Shown here one piece after another: positions 1 through 6,250 of a DNA stretch of 13,573 nt (position 1 is the stretch's first letter; each line of letters begins with the position of its first letter). The DNA is from JBBTQX01 sp038064955 (lineage in GTDB: Bacteria > Patescibacteriota > Minisyncoccia > UBA6257 > GWB1-50-10), in the NCBI GenBank assembly GCA_038064955.1, contig JBBTRY010000020.1, positions 1 to 13,573 of the forward strand, written 5' to 3'. The translations under genes and the position numbers were made by a program. Under the pieces are notes generated by a model that saw nothing but the letters and a program-made list of their open reading frames with translations, was not told the origin of the DNA and made no database searches.

Positions 1-206
1 AAGGCCGCACTTCGATATTTGAACTGCTCCAGGCAGACGAAGCCATTGAAACGGCCATTTACAAAAACCCGACTGAAATCGAGCTGAAAGAATTGGCTAA
101 AAAACAGGGTATGGTCACGATGCAGGAGGACGGCGTCCTCAAAATTTTGAAAGGTATTACGAGCTTCGAAGAAGTGGAGCGGCTCACCGGGCCGATTATT
201 TGGTAG
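1..206 (+). CDS. pilB: Type IV pilus / type II secretion ATPase, C-terminal end (partial)
   Basis: The reading frame enters from the left edge with its first full codon at base 3 and stops at TAG 204-206, giving 67 residues. It starts with GRTSIFELL, followed by an acidic helix, a QGMVTM stretch and a final GITSFEEVERLTG. This is the usual C-terminal tail of the GspE/PilB secretion ATPase family, after the zinc-binding and Walker regions that would lie off the window. Family members are cytoplasmic hexameric ATPases that power pilus extension or pseudopilus assembly at the inner membrane. The tail cannot separate PilB from GspE; PilB is more likely because type IV pili are widespread in CPR bacteria. 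No U-rich terminator follows directly. Confidence 0.85.
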   Translation, partial: GRTSIFELLQADEAIETAIYKNPTEIELKELAKKQGMVTMQEDGVLKILKGITSFEEVERLTGPIIW

Positions 207-215
207 GGCTGCGAT

Positions 216-232
216 CCTTCGACGGGCTCAGG
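216..232. repeat. Short dispersed-repeat-like motif CCTTCGACGGGCTCAGG
   Basis: The 17-base motif CCTTCGACGGGCTCAGG lies 10 bases after the pilB stop. From memory, near-identical motifs recur between genes in many unrelated bacterial genomes and give spurious translations containing PEPVEG. That signature appears here in the minus-strand frame. Only one copy is in this window, so repetition cannot be shown from the sequence alone. It abuts the hairpin at 234-259. Confidence 0.45.
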
Positions 233-233
233 A

Positions 234-259
234 CCATTTCTCAATAAATTGAGAAATGG
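234..259. repeat. Perfect 12-bp inverted repeat (hairpin)
   Basis: CCATTTCTCAAT (234-245) is the exact reverse complement of ATTGAGAAATGG (248-259), with only AA between them. No T-run follows on either strand, so it is a poor intrinsic terminator. It may be part of the same repeat unit as the motif at 216-232, or a processing or 3'-end stabilising hairpin for the pilB transcript. Confidence 0.8.
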
Positions 260-271
260 AAAATCCCGAGC

Positions 272-399
272 AAAAATCTGTGGGCAGGTTGCCAGATTGC
301 AAAGGCGTTTAAGATTTTTCCGAGGAGTCACCCAGCCGAAACCAAGTGATCCGGGGCTAGGAAAACTCTCGTTGCCCACAGGTCTCTAATCGAGATTAA
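272..399 (-). ncRNA. Candidate small structured RNA
   Basis: CTGTGGGCA (278-286) pairs perfectly with TGCCCACAG (373-381), enclosing an 86-base interior with a second possible stem (TCAC 327-330 with GTGA 346-349, plus flanking GGA/TCC). On the minus strand the closing helix is followed by ATTTTT (277-272). A TTGACT-17-TAAGAT promoter with an extended TG motif lies just upstream (435-407), so a transcript of about 125 bases is plausible. I do not recognise tmRNA, RNase P RNA, SRP RNA, 6S RNA or a known riboswitch core. The strand is uncertain: on the plus strand the helix would gain two G-U pairs (277/382 and 287/372), which argues the other way. Confidence 0.35.
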
Positions 400-406
400 C
401 AAAGTC

Positions 407-435
407 ATCTTATCACAAACGATTTTAAAAGTCAA
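407..435 (-). promoter_or_regulatory. Minus-strand sigma70-type promoter for the candidate RNA
   Basis: Read on the minus strand, TTGACT (435-430) is followed after exactly 17 bases by TAAGAT (412-407). A TG one base upstream of the -10 makes it an extended -10. Transcription would start near 400 and run leftwards into the structured block. No protein-coding gene lies on that strand here. Confidence 0.45.
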
Positions 436-466
436 CCCCCACACCTAGAGCCTAGGTGTGGGGGTT
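434..466. repeat. Perfect 15-bp palindrome with 3-base loop between divergent promoters
   Basis: AACCCCCACACCTAG (434-448) is the exact reverse complement of CTAGGTGTGGGGGTT (452-466); the loop is AGC. It overlaps the -35 of the minus-strand promoter and ends 9 bases before the ruvB -10. On the plus strand no T-run follows. On the minus strand GACTTTTAAAA follows, which is only weakly terminator-like. It could stop pilB read-through without a U-tract, insulate the two promoters, or be an operator. It also contains the GTG at 458, which argues against that codon as the ruvB start. Confidence 0.7.
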
Positions 467-475
467 AATACCTTG

Positions 476-481
476 TATAAT
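476..481 (+). promoter_or_regulatory. Consensus -10 (TATAAT) for ruvB, short or absent leader
   Basis: A perfect TATAAT ends 9 bases before the preferred ruvB GTG start at 491. Initiation 6-8 bases downstream would give an almost leaderless mRNA, consistent with the absence of any Shine-Dalgarno sequence. No good -35 exists, because the expected place falls in the palindrome. Confidence 0.4.
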
Positions 482-490
482 TACTATATT

Positions 491-1498
491 GTGGAAAAAG
501 AAACGAAGAAAACCGCGGGCGAGGATGTGAATTTGGAACTTCTGCTCCGACCGAGCCGGTGGGAGGATTATGTCGGCCAGGAAAAAGTGAAAGCGAATCT
601 GCGCCTCATTATTGATGCGGCAAAGGGGCGCGGGGAGACGACCGACCATCTTTTATTTTACGGCCAAGCCGGATTGGGCAAAACAACGCTTGCCTATCTT
701 GTCGGCAAAGAAATGAATGCGAACGTGCGCTCCACTTCCGGACCGGCACTCGAGAAGGCGGGCGACATTGCCGCAATACTCTCAAACCTCGAACCGAACG
801 AAATCCTCTTCATCGATGAAATTCATCGCGTGAACAAAATGATCGAGGAAATATTGTATCCGGCGCTCGAGAGCCGGAAACTCCATCTCATCGTGGGTAA
901 GGGACCTTCGGCCAAAACTTTCAGTCTTGATTTGCCGCCCTTCACGGTGATCGGCGCAACGACGCGCATCAACCCGCTTTCCGCTCCCCTCCGCTCACGC
1001 TTCGGCGCCACCTTCAGATTGGATTATTACCGGCCCGAGGATATCGAAAAAATTGTCGGGCGTTCGGCCGAGATATTGGGCGTGAAAATAACTAGGGGAG
1101 CTATCACGAAGCTCGCCCAGGCCTCGCGCTTCACGCCGAGAACAGCCAACCGCCTCCTGAAGCGCGCCCGCGACTACGCCCAAGTCTATAAAAACAGGAA
1201 TATCGACGAGGAAGCGGTCAAAAAGACGCTTGAAATGCTCGATGTGGACGAATTAGGCCTTGAAGAGACTGATCGGGAGCTTTTGGGGATAATCATCAAG
1301 AAATTCAACGGCGGCCCGGTGGGTTTGAAAACCATCGCGGCAGCCTTAAACGAGGAAATGGAGACGGTTGAGGGGGTCTTCGAGCCGTTTCTCATGAAAC
1401 TCGGCCTCCTTCACCGCTCGCCCCTCGGACGCATCGCGACTCCCTTGGCCTACGACCATCTCAAAATACCCCGCAATGACAAGCAACTCCCCCTCTAA
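491..1498 (+). CDS. ruvB: Holliday junction branch migration helicase RuvB
   Basis: RuvB is the hexameric AAA+ motor that pumps DNA through RuvA-bound Holliday junctions. The 335-residue protein has the family's N-terminal LRPSRWEDYVGQ, Walker A GQAGLGKTT (most relatives have GPPGLGKTT), Walker B ILFIDEIHRV, sensor 1 GATTRIN, arginine finger PLRSRFG, and a C-terminal winged helix with GGPVGLKT. The frame is open back to a GTG at 458, but that codon lies inside a palindrome and upstream of the -10. GTG 491 gives a normal family N-terminus and is preferred; GTG 527 is a shorter alternative. No ruvA is visible, and ruvC sits 4 kb downstream in the same operon. The last 23 bases overlap tsaE. Confidence 0.95.
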   Translation: MEKETKKTAGEDVNLELLLRPSRWEDYVGQEKVKANLRLIIDAAKGRGETTDHLLFYGQAGLGKTTLAYLVGKEMNANVRSTSGPALEKAGDIAAILSNLEPNEILFIDEIHRVNKMIEEILYPALESRKLHLIVGKGPSAKTFSLDLPPFTVIGATTRINPLSAPLRSRFGATFRLDYYRPEDIEKIVGRSAEILGVKITRGAITKLAQASRFTPRTANRLLKRARDYAQVYKNRNIDEEAVKKTLEMLDVDELGLEETDRELLGIIIKKFNGGPVGLKTIAAALNEEMETVEGVFEPFLMKLGLLHRSPLGRIATPLAYDHLKIPRNDKQLPL

Positions 1499-1910
1499 AA
1501 CAAAAGAACTGGGTTTTAATTTCGCCAAAAAAATCCTAAAAGAAAAATCCTCCTGTCCGATTGTCGTCGGCCTAAAGGGAGATTTGGGTTCCGGCAAAAC
1601 CACCTTCATCCAGGGTTTCGCTCGGGGACTGGGAATAAAAAACAGGATCATGAGTCCGACTTTTATAATCTTCCGCCACTACCTGCTCCGAAAAAAATCC
1701 CGCGCCCATCTTTTTCATATGGATGCTTATCGGATCAAAAAGTCTTCGGAATTGAAGCATCTGAATTTCGAAGAAATCCTTTCCTTGCCGAAATCCGTCA
1801 TGCTCATCGAGTGGCCGGAGAAAATAAAAAAAGCGCTTCCGAGAAAAATTCGATGGTTGGAATTTCGCCATGGGAAAAAAGAAAACGAACGGGTAATAAT
1901 TTTCAAATGA
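1476..1910 (+). CDS. tsaE: tRNA t6A biosynthesis ATPase TsaE
   Basis: TsaE (YjeE) is the small P-loop ATPase that works with TsaB and TsaD to make N6-threonylcarbamoyladenosine at position 37 of ANN-decoding tRNAs. The 144 residues show Walker A GDLGSGKTT (35-43), the SPTF motif (60-63), HMDAYR (81-86) and IEWPE (111-115), all typical of the family at normal length. The ATG lies inside the ruvB 3' end with no Shine-Dalgarno, and the stop overlaps the polA start as ATGA, so translation is probably coupled on both sides. Its partners tsaB and tsaD are not in the window. Confidence 0.95.
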   Translation: MTSNSPSKTKELGFNFAKKILKEKSSCPIVVGLKGDLGSGKTTFIQGFARGLGIKNRIMSPTFIIFRHYLLRKKSRAHLFHMDAYRIKKSSELKHLNFEEILSLPKSVMLIEWPEKIKKALPRKIRWLEFRHGKKENERVIIFK

Positions 1911-4330
1911 GGAGACTTCTCTTAATCGACGCCAACTCGCTCATTCATCGGGCATTCCACGCGCTTCCGCCGCTTACGGCCAAAGGCGGGCGGCCCACGG
2001 GCGCGCTCTACGGACTTGCGAGCATTTTGATTAAAACATTGGGTGGAAATTTGAAACCGGATTTCGTTATCGCGGCCTTCGACCGGCCCGAACCAACCTT
2101 CCGGAAAGAGATGTTCGAGGAATACAAGGCCCACCGCCCCAAGGCGCCCGACGAGCTTGTGAGTCAGATTATCGAGGCTCATAATCTCTTTGAAAAATTC
2201 GGCGTGAAATTCTTTGAAAAACCGGGTTTCGAGGCGGATGACATAATCGGGACTTTCGCGAAAAAATTCGAAAAAGAGCGCAATCTCCAGATAGTCGTTC
2301 TGACCGGCGACTTGGACACACTTCAACTGGTGGATGGGGAGCATATTGTCGTTCAGATATTAAAAAAGGGGGTAAGCGAAACCCAGCTTTACGACGAAAA
2401 AGCGGTTATTGAGAGATATGGCCTAAATCCCGACCAAATGACTGATTACAAGGGTTTGGTTGGCGACACCTCCGACAATATTCCGGGTGTGAGGGGTATT
2501 GGACCAAAAACCGCCGAGGAATTCCTCAAAAAATACGGCCACCTGGAAAATCTCTTCAAAAAAATGCCGAAAGACGACCCGGCCGCCAAAAAAATCCGGC
2601 CTTTCGAAAAAGAGGCACTTTTCTCCAAAAAACTCGGCACTATAAACTGTGATACGCCGATTGAGGCGGATCTGGAAGATGTCGCGTATTCAGAATTCGA
2701 TAAAAACATCCTTCCGCCGTATTTCGAATCTTTGGGATTTGAGAGCCTCGTCCGCCGACTGAACGGTGGGGAAGAAAAACGACCCAAACCCCTGAATCAA
2801 GGACTCTTCATTTTCGAGTTGGAAAAAAAAGATGAAACGCATAAATTCAAAGATTTCGAAGTGGCGTGGAGCTGGAAACCCATCATAAAAAAATTTATAA
2901 GGGAGAAAAAGAACCTTCCTGAAAAAATCTTCGACTTGGGAATCGCCGCCTGGGTTTTAAATTCCGACGAGATGGATTTCGGACCCGCGGCAATTACGGA
3001 AAGATTTTCAAAAGACAGCGCGGAGGAACTTTTCTTCGTCATGGAAAGAGAATTAAAAAAGAATGGTTTGGAAAATATTTTCCACAAGATAGAGATGCCG
3101 CTCGTGCCGGTTTTAGCCTGGATGGAAACTTGGGGTATTTCGGTTAATGCGGGGAGATTAGCAGCACTTGGTAAAAAAATGGCTGAAAAAATAGACTTAC
3201 TCACCGAAAAAATCCACAAAGCGGCGGGTGAAAGTTTCAATATAAATTCTTCCCAGCAGATAGCGGAGATAATTTTTGACAAGCTCAAGATAAAACCGGC
3301 GAAAAATAAAAAGACCCCGACGGGGCGGCGTTCAACTTCGGAAGAAGTGCTTTTGTCGCTCAAAGACGCCCATCCGATAATTCCGGAGATTCTGGAATAT
3401 CGGGAAACTTTCAAAATAAAATCCACTTATGTCGAGCCTCTGCTCCAAGCCAAGGAAAAAGACGGCCGAGTAAGGACGAATTTTATTCAGACCGGTGCGG
3501 CAACCGGCCGGCTGGCTTCCGAAAAACCCAATCTCCAGAACGTGCCCCAGGAATCGAGCTGGTCCAAGGAACTGCGTGAGGCTTTCGTCGCGAGCCCAGG
3601 TTTTACCTTCGCTTCTTTCGATTATGCCCAGCTGGAATTAAGGCTTCTGGCCCATATGACGCTCGAGGAGGGCTTGCTTTCTGCTTTTGAAAATAATCAG
3701 GATATTCATTCTTTGACCGCTTCGCGCGTCCTTAAAATCCCTTTTGAAAAGATTACTCAATCGGAAAGACGGCTCGGAAAGACCTTGAATTTTGGCGTCG
3801 TTTACGGCATGGGTCCGCGGGCCTTTGCTCAGTCGGCGGGCGTGAGTTTTCTCGAAGCGAGAAGGTTTATTGACGGCTATTACCGTGAATTTCCGAAGAT
3901 AAAAAAATGGCAGGAAAAAATCAAAACGGAAGCCAAGGCCCGGGGTTATGTGGAAAATTTGAATGGACGGCGAAGATATTTTTGGACGGGTACCAGCCAC
4001 CCTAAGGTTATGGGCGAAATAGAACGGGCGGCGGTCAATATGCCTCTTCAAAGCCTGAACGCGGATATCTTGAAAATGGCGATGATAAAATCGTTTGAAC
4101 TGATGAAGAACAGGAGGTGGTTCGGGGATAAAGCACGGCTCATTCTCACCATTCACGACGAATTGCTGTTCGAGGTGCGGGATGATATTCTGAAAGAAAC
4201 CGTTCCGCTCTTCAGGGATTTAATGGAGGGAATTTATCCCTTATCCGGACAAGCTTTGTCTTTGCCGCTCAAGGTAGAGGCCAAGACCGGAAAAAACTGG
4301 GGAGATCTCCAAAAATACGAAAATGTTTAA
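1907..4330 (+). CDS. polA: DNA polymerase I, proofreading site apparently lost
   Basis: This family A polymerase (807 residues) fills gaps in repair and removes primers. The N-terminal 5' nuclease domain (about 1-285) has LIDANS, AAFDRP, FEADDIIG, TGDLDTLQL and GDTSDNIPGVRGIGPKTA. The polymerase domain has motif A DYAQLELRLLAH (near 571), motif B KTLNFGVVYG with a Phe at the nucleotide-selecting position, and motif C IHDELLFEV (near 748). The section between (about 290-410) is short and keeps only an FDLGIAAWVLN-like remnant of the 3'-5' exonuclease fold, without the DxE metal-binding motif, as in Taq polymerase. An in-frame ATG exists upstream at 1811, but it lies inside tsaE; ATG 1907, starting MRRLLLIDANS, matches the family start and overlaps the tsaE stop. 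Confidence 0.96.
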   Translation: MRRLLLIDANSLIHRAFHALPPLTAKGGRPTGALYGLASILIKTLGGNLKPDFVIAAFDRPEPTFRKEMFEEYKAHRPKAPDELVSQIIEAHNLFEKFGVKFFEKPGFEADDIIGTFAKKFEKERNLQIVVLTGDLDTLQLVDGEHIVVQILKKGVSETQLYDEKAVIERYGLNPDQMTDYKGLVGDTSDNIPGVRGIGPKTAEEFLKKYGHLENLFKKMPKDDPAAKKIRPFEKEALFSKKLGTINCDTPIEADLEDVAYSEFDKNILPPYFESLGFESLVRRLNGGEEKRPKPLNQGLFIFELEKKDETHKFKDFEVAWSWKPIIKKFIREKKNLPEKIFDLGIAAWVLNSDEMDFGPAAITERFSKDSAEELFFVMERELKKNGLENIFHKIEMPLVPVLAWMETWGISVNAGRLAALGKKMAEKIDLLTEKIHKAAGESFNINSSQQIAEIIFDKLKIKPAKNKKTPTGRRSTSEEVLLSLKDAHPIIPEILEYRETFKIKSTYVEPLLQAKEKDGRVRTNFIQTGAATGRLASEKPNLQNVPQESSWSKELREAFVASPGFTFASFDYAQLELRLLAHMTLEEGLLSAFENNQDIHSLTASRVLKIPFEKITQSERRLGKTLNFGVVYGMGPRAFAQSAGVSFLEARRFIDGYYREFPKIKKWQEKIKTEAKARGYVENLNGRRRYFWTGTSHPKVMGEIERAAVNMPLQSLNADILKMAMIKSFELMKNRRWFGDKARLILTIHDELLFEVRDDILKETVPLFRDLMEGIYPLSGQALSLPLKVEAKTGKNWGDLQKYENV

Positions 4331-5459
4331 TTTATTCTCAATTTTCAAAAAAAAAGGTGAGCCGCCGAACCGGATGAAAGATTTCGAGATGGAAACGATA
4401 ATGGAGAATATCCGCGACGGAGTGATAATTTACGACACCAACTTCACTATTTTGAGCATGAATGAGGCGGCTCTCAAGATTACTGGAATATCGGCCGAGG
4501 AGACGCTTGGAAAAACCATTGAACCGGGCTTGATAAACAACCCCCGCCTGCGAACACTCACCCAAATAATCTTCCCGTCGCTTGCCCCATCTATGGCGAC
4601 AATTTCGGCGAACGGCTGGCCCCAGATAATAGACATAACTCTCGAGGAGCCTCGTACGGAACTCCGGACGGTCTTAAATAGAGTTATAAACGATAAGAAT
4701 GAGGTGGTCGCGTTTATGAAGCTTGTGACGGACATGACCCGGGAAAAAGGCGTCTTGGATTCGAAGTCGGAGTTCATTTCCGTGGCGGCCCACCAACTCC
4801 GCACGCCGCTTACGGCCATTAATTGGTCTTTCGAAAGTTTGAACAAAATATTGGGGGGCGAAAAACCGGACATGGCGGAGGCGGCCAATTTAGCTAAAGA
4901 GGGGTGGCAACTTACCGAGCGTTCGCTTAAAATCGTGAACGACCTATTGAACGCTGCCCGTATTGAGGAGGGTCGCTTTGGTTTTAATTTTGAGGAAACG
5001 GACCTGGCCGAATTTGTCGGAATAATAACAAAACAATCCGAGCTTGCGGCTAAAGAATATGGAATAAAGATTGTTTTCTCGCCGGGAAACCAGGTATTCC
5101 GCGTCCGTATCGACAAAGAGCTTATGGGAATTGCTTTTGCCAATCTTTTGGACAACGCGATGAAATACAACGTCAAAAACGGGGAGGTGGTTGTTTCACT
5201 CGAGAGCGATCCGGTTAGCTATTATGCCAAGTTGGTTATAAAAGACACGGGTGTGGGTATACCAGAAGAAGAAATAAAAAAACTTTTCCAAAAATTCTAT
5301 CGGGGAACAAACGTAATTCAAATGGAACCGAACGGAAGTGGTTTAGGGCTCTACATAACGAAAAATATAATCGAAGGCCAAGGCGGAAAAATCTCAGTCA
5401 TTTCCCAGCCAGGCCGAGGCACCTCATTCTCCGTTATTCTGCCAACCATAAAATCCTAA
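4323..5459 (+). CDS. Soluble PAS-domain sensor histidine kinase
   Basis: The 378-residue two-component kinase shows no membrane segment. A PAS domain (about 22-135) begins with MENIRDGVIIYD. The dimerisation domain carries the phosphoacceptor His157 in SVAAHQLRTPLT. The ATP-binding domain has the N box NLLDNAMKYN (274-283), G1 box DTGVGIP (308-314), F box FQKFYRG and G2 box GSGLGLYI (338-345), all intact. It overlaps polA by 8 bases and ruvC by 1, so it is co-translated with repair genes. No response regulator is nearby, so its partner must be elsewhere. The PAS ligand cannot be told from sequence; a link to DNA damage is only suggested by the operon. Confidence 0.93.
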   Translation: MFNLFSIFKKKGEPPNRMKDFEMETIMENIRDGVIIYDTNFTILSMNEAALKITGISAEETLGKTIEPGLINNPRLRTLTQIIFPSLAPSMATISANGWPQIIDITLEEPRTELRTVLNRVINDKNEVVAFMKLVTDMTREKGVLDSKSEFISVAAHQLRTPLTAINWSFESLNKILGGEKPDMAEAANLAKEGWQLTERSLKIVNDLLNAARIEEGRFGFNFEETDLAEFVGIITKQSELAAKEYGIKIVFSPGNQVFRVRIDKELMGIAFANLLDNAMKYNVKNGEVVVSLESDPVSYYAKLVIKDTGVGIPEEEIKKLFQKFYRGTNVIQMEPNGSGLGLYITKNIIEGQGGKISVISQPGRGTSFSVILPTIKS

Positions 5460-5923
5460 TGACGATTTTGGGTATTGACCCGGGGAGCGTTCGAGCCGGC
5501 TACGGACTGATAAAGAAGGAGAGGGGGGATTTTATCTGGCTTGAAAGCGGTCTTTTTAAAATACCCACCAAGACCACTCTTGGAAACCAGCTTCTGGCAT
5601 TGGAGAAGGATATGGAAAAATTTATAAAAAAAACCAAGCCGGACCTGGTTGGTTTGGAAAAAATATTTATGAATAAAAACAAAAAAACCGGGGTTTTTGT
5701 CGCTCAAGCCCGGGGAATAATCGTGAAGGTGGCGGCCGCCCACGAACTGAGACTTGTTGAATTATCCCCTTCATCTATTAAACTATCCGTCACCGGCGAC
5801 GGCCGAGCCAACAAAAAAGCTGTTGCTAAGATGGTGGGCTTGTTCCTTAAAATGGAAATAGCCGGCCTCCTGGATGATGAGACGGATGCCTTGGCTACGG
5901 CCATCGCTGTTTCGAATTATTGA
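5459..5923 (+). CDS. ruvC: Holliday junction resolvase RuvC
   Basis: RuvC is the dimeric endonuclease that cuts Holliday junctions symmetrically. The 154-residue protein keeps the RNase H-like catalytic set: Asp7 in LGIDPGS, Glu67 in VGLEKIF, and Asp140 and Asp143 in DDETDALATAIA. The basic TGDGRANKKAV segment is also family-typical. It is slightly shorter than E. coli RuvC (173) because it lacks the C-terminal tail. Its ATG shares one base with the kinase stop (TAATG), so translation is likely coupled. With ruvB at the operon's start, two of the three RuvABC parts are encoded here. Confidence 0.95.
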   Translation: MTILGIDPGSVRAGYGLIKKERGDFIWLESGLFKIPTKTTLGNQLLALEKDMEKFIKKTKPDLVGLEKIFMNKNKKTGVFVAQARGIIVKVAAAHELRLVELSPSSIKLSVTGDGRANKKAVAKMVGLFLKMEIAGLLDDETDALATAIAVSNY

Positions 5924-5940
5924 TCTCATATTATGGTTAT

Positions 5941-5971
5941 TAAGGGATTGACATCTCCGAACCGTCCCTTA
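5941..5971. repeat. 7-bp inverted repeat framing a promoter
   Basis: TAAGGGA (5941-5947) is the exact reverse complement of TCCCTTA (5965-5971). The arms enclose the -35 and overlap the first two bases of the -10 of the promoter at 5948-5975. This is a plausible operator, or a weak hairpin after ruvC; the 17-base loop and missing T-run make a terminator unlikely. Confidence 0.45.
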
Positions 5972-5975
5972 TACT
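5948..5975 (+). promoter_or_regulatory. Strong sigma70-type promoter before the acidic microprotein
   Basis: A perfect -35 TTGACA (5948-5953) is followed after 16 bases by TATACT (5970-5975), five of six bases of the -10 consensus. Transcription should start near 5982, giving a leader of about 45 bases with an AT-only hairpin (AATTAA-TTT-TTAATT). It is among the best promoter matches in the window and would drive the acidic ORF and possibly the penicillin-binding protein gene. Confidence 0.65.
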
Positions 5976-6026
5976 ATCCCCAATCAATTAATTTTTAATT
6001 AAAAAGGTCGTTTATTCGAAAAAAAA

Positions 6027-6191
6027 ATGGTTATCACGGAATTAGAACCGCGCACACTGAACCTTTCCGACGAAGAAGAGGAGGAGGAAACGGAGGCGGG
6101 AGAGTCGCCACTTCCGAGCGTAGAGGAAAACGACGGTTTTGGCGCGGACGATGATTTAATAGAAACACCCAGCGAAGAAGAGGTTTTTTAA
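6027..6191 (+). CDS. Hypothetical 54-residue acidic microprotein
   Basis: An ATG at 6027 opens a 54-codon frame ending TAA 6189-6191. The product has 21 acidic residues (16 Glu, 5 Asp), only one basic residue (Arg9), six consecutive Glu at 16-21, no Cys, and no membrane segment or signal peptide. It is probably intrinsically disordered. I do not recognise a family. A good promoter lies 50 bases upstream, and the gene fills the ruvC-PBP gap in the same direction, which supports its being real. No Shine-Dalgarno is visible next to the ATG, but many genes here lack one. It could be a nucleic-acid mimic, a chaperone-like tail protein, or a chance ORF. Confidence 0.55.
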   Translation: MVITELEPRTLNLSDEEEEEETEAGESPLPSVEENDGFGADDDLIETPSEEEVF

Positions 6192-6230
6192 GTAGGGCAT
6201 TTTTTTCCGCTCCGCGCGCTCAAAACGCGC

Positions 6231-6238
6231 TATAAAAT
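6231..6238 (+). promoter_or_regulatory. Possible -10 for the class A PBP gene
   Basis: TATAAAAT sits 12 bases before the PBP ATG, after a GCGCG/CGCGC hairpin (6214-6230). Initiation near 6245 would leave a leader of only about 6 bases, like the arrangement at ruvB. There is no -35 match, so this is weak. Confidence 0.25.
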
Positions 6239-6250
6239 TTAACTATTGGG

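Noticed and set aside
59..379. Minus-strand ORF of 106 codons overlapping the pilB tail and the structured block
   Set aside because: It is antisense to pilB, contains the PEPVEG repeat signature, and runs through hairpins. It is better explained as a spurious frame over repeats and a possible RNA.
272..399. tmRNA, RNase P RNA, SRP RNA or a known riboswitch
   Set aside because: I looked for the hallmark cores, such as the SRP GGAAG/AGCA loop, the RNase P GAGGAAAGTCC, and the tmRNA tRNA-like ends, and found none.
458..490. GTG 458 as the ruvB start
   Set aside because: It lies inside a perfect palindrome and upstream of the likely -10, and adds residues with no family match.
1811..1906. Upstream start for polA
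   Set aside because: The extra 32 residues lie within tsaE in another frame and have no Pol I homology; ATG 1907 gives the standard N-terminus and an ATGA overlap.
2797..3426. Long minus-strand ORF (209 codons) within polA
   Set aside because: Low-complexity Ser/Phe/Lys-rich translation antisense to a certain gene; a shadow frame.
4430..5176. Long minus-strand ORF (248 codons) within the histidine kinase gene
   Set aside because: It is the antisense shadow of conserved kinase codons and has no recognisable domain.
5924..6026. Intrinsic terminator after ruvC
   Set aside because: The 7-bp repeat has a 17-base loop and no T-run, and the AT-only hairpin at 5989-6003 is too weak. The promoter and operator reading fits better.
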